7,316 nucleotides of DNA from DASPXK01 sp035637315. Its GTDB lineage: Bacteria; Chloroflexota; UBA6077; JACCZL01. The notes under the pieces were generated by a model. It made no database searches. It saw only the letters and a list, made by a program, of their open reading frames with translations, and had not been told where the DNA came from. Every line of letters begins with the position of its first letter. The first letter of the stretch is position 1. The translations under genes were made by a program, and so were the position numbers. Below are positions 5,564 through 7,316 of the stretch, piece after piece. The stretch covers positions 1 through 7,316 of the forward strand of contig DASPXK010000265.1 of NCBI GenBank assembly GCA_035637315.1. The letters are read 5' to 3'.

Positions 5564-6687
5564 CCCCAGACCTTGCGGGCGGTCTCGACCACCAGCTCGA
5601 GCTTTCGGCGCTGCTCATCCCAGGTCAAGAGGTTTCCTAGCACAGTCGAGGCAAAACCACATTGCGGCGACACGGCCAGGTTCTCGATCGGCACGCACTT
5701 CGCCGCCTCGTCGATCCGACGGCGCAGCAGGTCCACCGACTCCAGGGCCGGCTCCTTTGAGCTGATCAACCCCAGCACGACCATTTTGTTGGGCATGAAA
5801 CGCAGCGGCTCGAAGCCGCCTGCACGCTGCGTGTCATACTCGAGCAGGAAGCGGTCGACGTTGAGCAGATTGAACGCCTTGTCGGCGATGGCTTCGTAGC
5901 TCCCCTCCGCGTGCCAGGCACTGCGGTTGTTGCCGCGGCACATGTGCAGTCCCACCGTCACGCCCTCGCGTCTTGCGCCCTCGAGGGCGGCGTTGTCGGC
6001 GGCGATGAGCACGTCAAGATACTCGTCGGGCTCTTCGCCGTCCTCGATCATTTGCGACCGGATCGTCGTGTCTGCTACCCGCTCGACGTAGTGAAGCGAG
6101 TCCAGCTGGATGTAGGACACCCCTTCGTCGATCAGGGCTCGGATTTCCCGCTGCAGCATGCCCACGATGTCGTCCGCGAGCTCGCGGCGGGTCGGGTAGA
6201 AGGCATCGGTCAGGCCGGGTTTGAACAACTGGCCTGCGGCCGACATCGGGCCGGGCATCGTAATCTTCCATGCTCCCGGCGCGTGCTGGCGCAGAAACGC
6301 CGACTCGTCGCCGGCGAGACGGCGGACCTGGCGAAGCTTGCCGCCGGCCACCAGGGCTGCGCCGGTCGTGAAGGCGTTCGCGAGATCGCTGCTCGGTCCT
6401 TGCCAGCGTCCGAGGAAGGGACGAGTCGGACGACCAGAGTCGGGCACCAAACCCTCCACGGACTCCCGGATCGCGGCGCTCCACGACGGCCGCCGGTATT
6501 CGCCTTCCGTGAAGACATCGACCCCGACTTCGCGCTGCAGGTCCAGGGCCTTGACCACCGCGGCATCCTCGGCCTCGTGGAGCTGGGCCGCTGTGATTCG
6601 GTTCGCACTGTAGTCTGTGCGCGCCTGCAGGAGCTCTGTCGGACGCAGAAGGCTACCAACGTGGTCGGCCCGATACGGTGACGCCAT
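5560..6687 (-). CDS. Stand-alone MetE C-terminal-domain-like zinc methyltransferase
   Basis: This 375-residue protein corresponds to the catalytic barrel half of cobalamin-independent methionine synthase. The zinc ligands of MetE can all be matched: H248 and C250 (LHMCRGN), E283 (FLLEYD) and C343 (SPQCGFAS). The N-terminal RADHVGSLLRP block is typical of this short family. Length suits the stand-alone forms (about 340-380 aa) rather than the ~750-aa MetE. That short group includes epoxyalkane:coenzyme M transferase and many uncharacterised catabolic methyltransferases, so methionine synthesis is not assured. The start at 6687 is chosen because GAGGGAGG lies 8 nt upstream and homology begins there; an upstream ATG at 6762 adds 25 non-conserved residues. 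Its start overlaps the upstream UxuA-like gene by 35 nt, so the two are probably co-translated. The acceptor and methyl donor are unknown. Confidence 0.85.
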   Translation of the reverse strand: MASPYRADHVGSLLRPTELLQARTDYSANRITAAQLHEAEDAAVVKALDLQREVGVDVFTEGEYRRPSWSAAIRESVEGLVPDSGRPTRPFLGRWQGPSSDLANAFTTGAALVAGGKLRQVRRLAGDESAFLRQHAPGAWKITMPGPMSAAGQLFKPGLTDAFYPTRRELADDIVGMLQREIRALIDEGVSYIQLDSLHYVERVADTTIRSQMIEDGEEPDEYLDVLIAADNAALEGARREGVTVGLHMCRGNNRSAWHAEGSYEAIADKAFNLLNVDRFLLEYDTQRAGGFEPLRFMPNKMVVLGLISSKEPALESVDLLRRRIDEAAKCVPIENLAVSPQCGFASTVLGNLLTWDEQRRKLELVVETARKVWG

Positions 6688-7316
6688 TGCTTGTGCCTCC
6701 CTCGATATCCTCGACGGCCCGCAGGAGCCCCTGCAGGTAGCCGGTCTGGTAGCCCCGGGCACGAAAGGACCAGCCCTCGTCGCCGATCATGCGAGGCGCG
6801 TGGTCGTCGATGATCGGGCCGGAGAAGCCGACCTCCTTGAGCGCCCGCATCACCGCCGTCGCGTCGAGGTCCCCTTCGCCGATGAAGCACTCGGCGAATT
6901 TGTCGGCCCGGCCCTTGACGTCGCGGAAGTGGACATAGGCGATCCGCCCCTGGGGGCCGAAGTGGCGGATTCCGCGCAGGACGTTGGAGGACCCGCCCAT
7001 CTCGGTCCAGCAGCCGACGCAGAGCAGCAGGCCCCAGGCGGGACTGTCGATCATGCGGGCGGCGCGCTCGAACCCCTCGAAGTTCGAGAAGATGCGCGCC
7101 ACGCCGCCGATCGGCCCGTCGTTCGGATCGTCAGGGTGCAGAGCCAGGCGGACGCCGGCCTCCTCGGCGACCGGGACCGCCGCGCGGACGAAGTACTCGT
7201 AGTTGGCCCACATCTCGTCGGCCGAGATCGGGCGCCCGAACGTCAGCTCGTCCCGGAGCTGGCCGCGGTCGTAGGTCGTCACGACGGCCCCGCCACGGCC
7301 GACAGCCGTGCCGGTT
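6653..7316 (-). CDS. UxuA-like mannonate dehydratase / sugar-phosphate isomerase-fold protein, C-terminal part (cut by right edge)
   Basis: The frame is open to the right edge, so the gene starts outside; the GTG at 7282 is an internal valine and the preceding codons (RGGAV) also fit the family. Numbering from that codon, the visible metal and substrate residues are H49 in ALHPDDP, C88 in LLCVGCWTEMG, H118 in YVHFRDV and D160-H161 in DDHAP, in the order found in the UxuA / xylose-isomerase-like TIM barrel. Known UxuA reaction: D-mannonate to 2-keto-3-deoxygluconate with water loss, using Mn2+ or Co2+. Many catabolic relatives annotated as UxuA or sugar-phosphate isomerase/epimerase act on other polyols or acids, so the substrate is uncertain. 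It overlaps the downstream MetE-like start by 35 nt, implying one operon. Only the final ~220 residues are in view. Confidence 0.82.
   Translation of the reverse strand, partial: TGTAVGRGGAVVTTYDRGQLRDELTFGRPISADEMWANYEYFVRAAVPVAEEAGVRLALHPDDPNDGPIGGVARIFSNFEGFERAARMIDSPAWGLLLCVGCWTEMGGSSNVLRGIRHFGPQGRIAYVHFRDVKGRADKFAECFIGEGDLDATAVMRALKEVGFSGPIIDDHAPRMIGDEGWSFRARGYQTGYLQGLLRAVEDIEGGTSNGVTVSGRPRW
6696..6703 (-). promoter_or_regulatory. Ribosome binding site of the MetE-like gene, inside the upstream coding region
   Basis: Read on the minus strand, GAGGGAGG lies 8 nt before the ATG at 6687, within the last codons of the UxuA-like gene. It decides between the starts at 6687 and 6762 and suggests translational coupling. 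Confidence 0.65.

Noticed and set aside
5911..6681. 256-aa + strand ORF opposite the MetE-like gene
   Set aside because: The minus strand encodes all four zinc ligands of the family here; the + frame has no family features.
6688..6762. Upstream ATG of the MetE-like gene
   Set aside because: It adds 25 residues with no family similarity that lie inside the UxuA-like coding region, while a strong SD precedes the ATG at 6687.
1..7316. Mobile element, CRISPR, tRNA or rRNA
   Set aside because: No transposase or integrase motif, no regularly spaced repeats, and no tRNA-like or rRNA segment was seen on either strand.

Overview
This is a GC-rich bacterial chromosomal window holding six protein genes (two cut by the window edges) and one regulatory RNA. 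The organism cannot be named from the sequence. The GC bias, TTG/GTG starts and gene mix would suit a free-living soil or sediment bacterium (for example Chloroflexota or Actinomycetota), but that is a guess. No tRNA, rRNA, CRISPR, transposase or phage gene is visible.

Left part (1-2803): the 3' end of pcaG, the alpha subunit of protocatechuate 3,4-dioxygenase, runs in from the left on the + strand. It faces an 816-residue cytoplasmic molybdopterin (bis-MGD) oxidoreductase of the formate dehydrogenase / thiosulfate reductase superfamily on the - strand. No partner subunit gene lies beside it.

Centre (2804-5563): a divergent intergenic region carries a good extended -10 promoter (3054-3083). 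Immediately downstream is a 90-nt RNA with the conserved blocks and fold of the yybP-ykoY manganese riboswitch (3092-3181). The 3' strand of its P1 stem can instead join an 11-bp hairpin that buries a strong Shine-Dalgarno (3204-3209) placed 7 nt before a TTG codon at 3217. This is the layout of a translational ON switch for Mn2+. The gene it controls directly is a flavin amine oxidase, not the usual Mn exporter. The expected client, a YjbE/TerC-family membrane protein, is the second gene (4751-5563). The amine oxidase is therefore best read as starting at TTG 3217 (466 aa). The longer ORF from ATG 3079 would start inside the -10 box and read through the riboswitch.

Right part (5560-7316): on the - strand, a UxuA-like (mannonate dehydratase / sugar-phosphate isomerase fold) gene, cut by the right edge, overlaps by 35 nt a stand-alone MetE-like zinc methyltransferase. 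The methyltransferase ends tail-to-tail with the TerC gene, overlapping it by 4 nt. The pair looks like the end of a catabolic operon whose promoter lies outside the window.

The most notable point is the manganese riboswitch placed ahead of an amine oxidase-TerC gene pair, together with the start-codon correction it implies.
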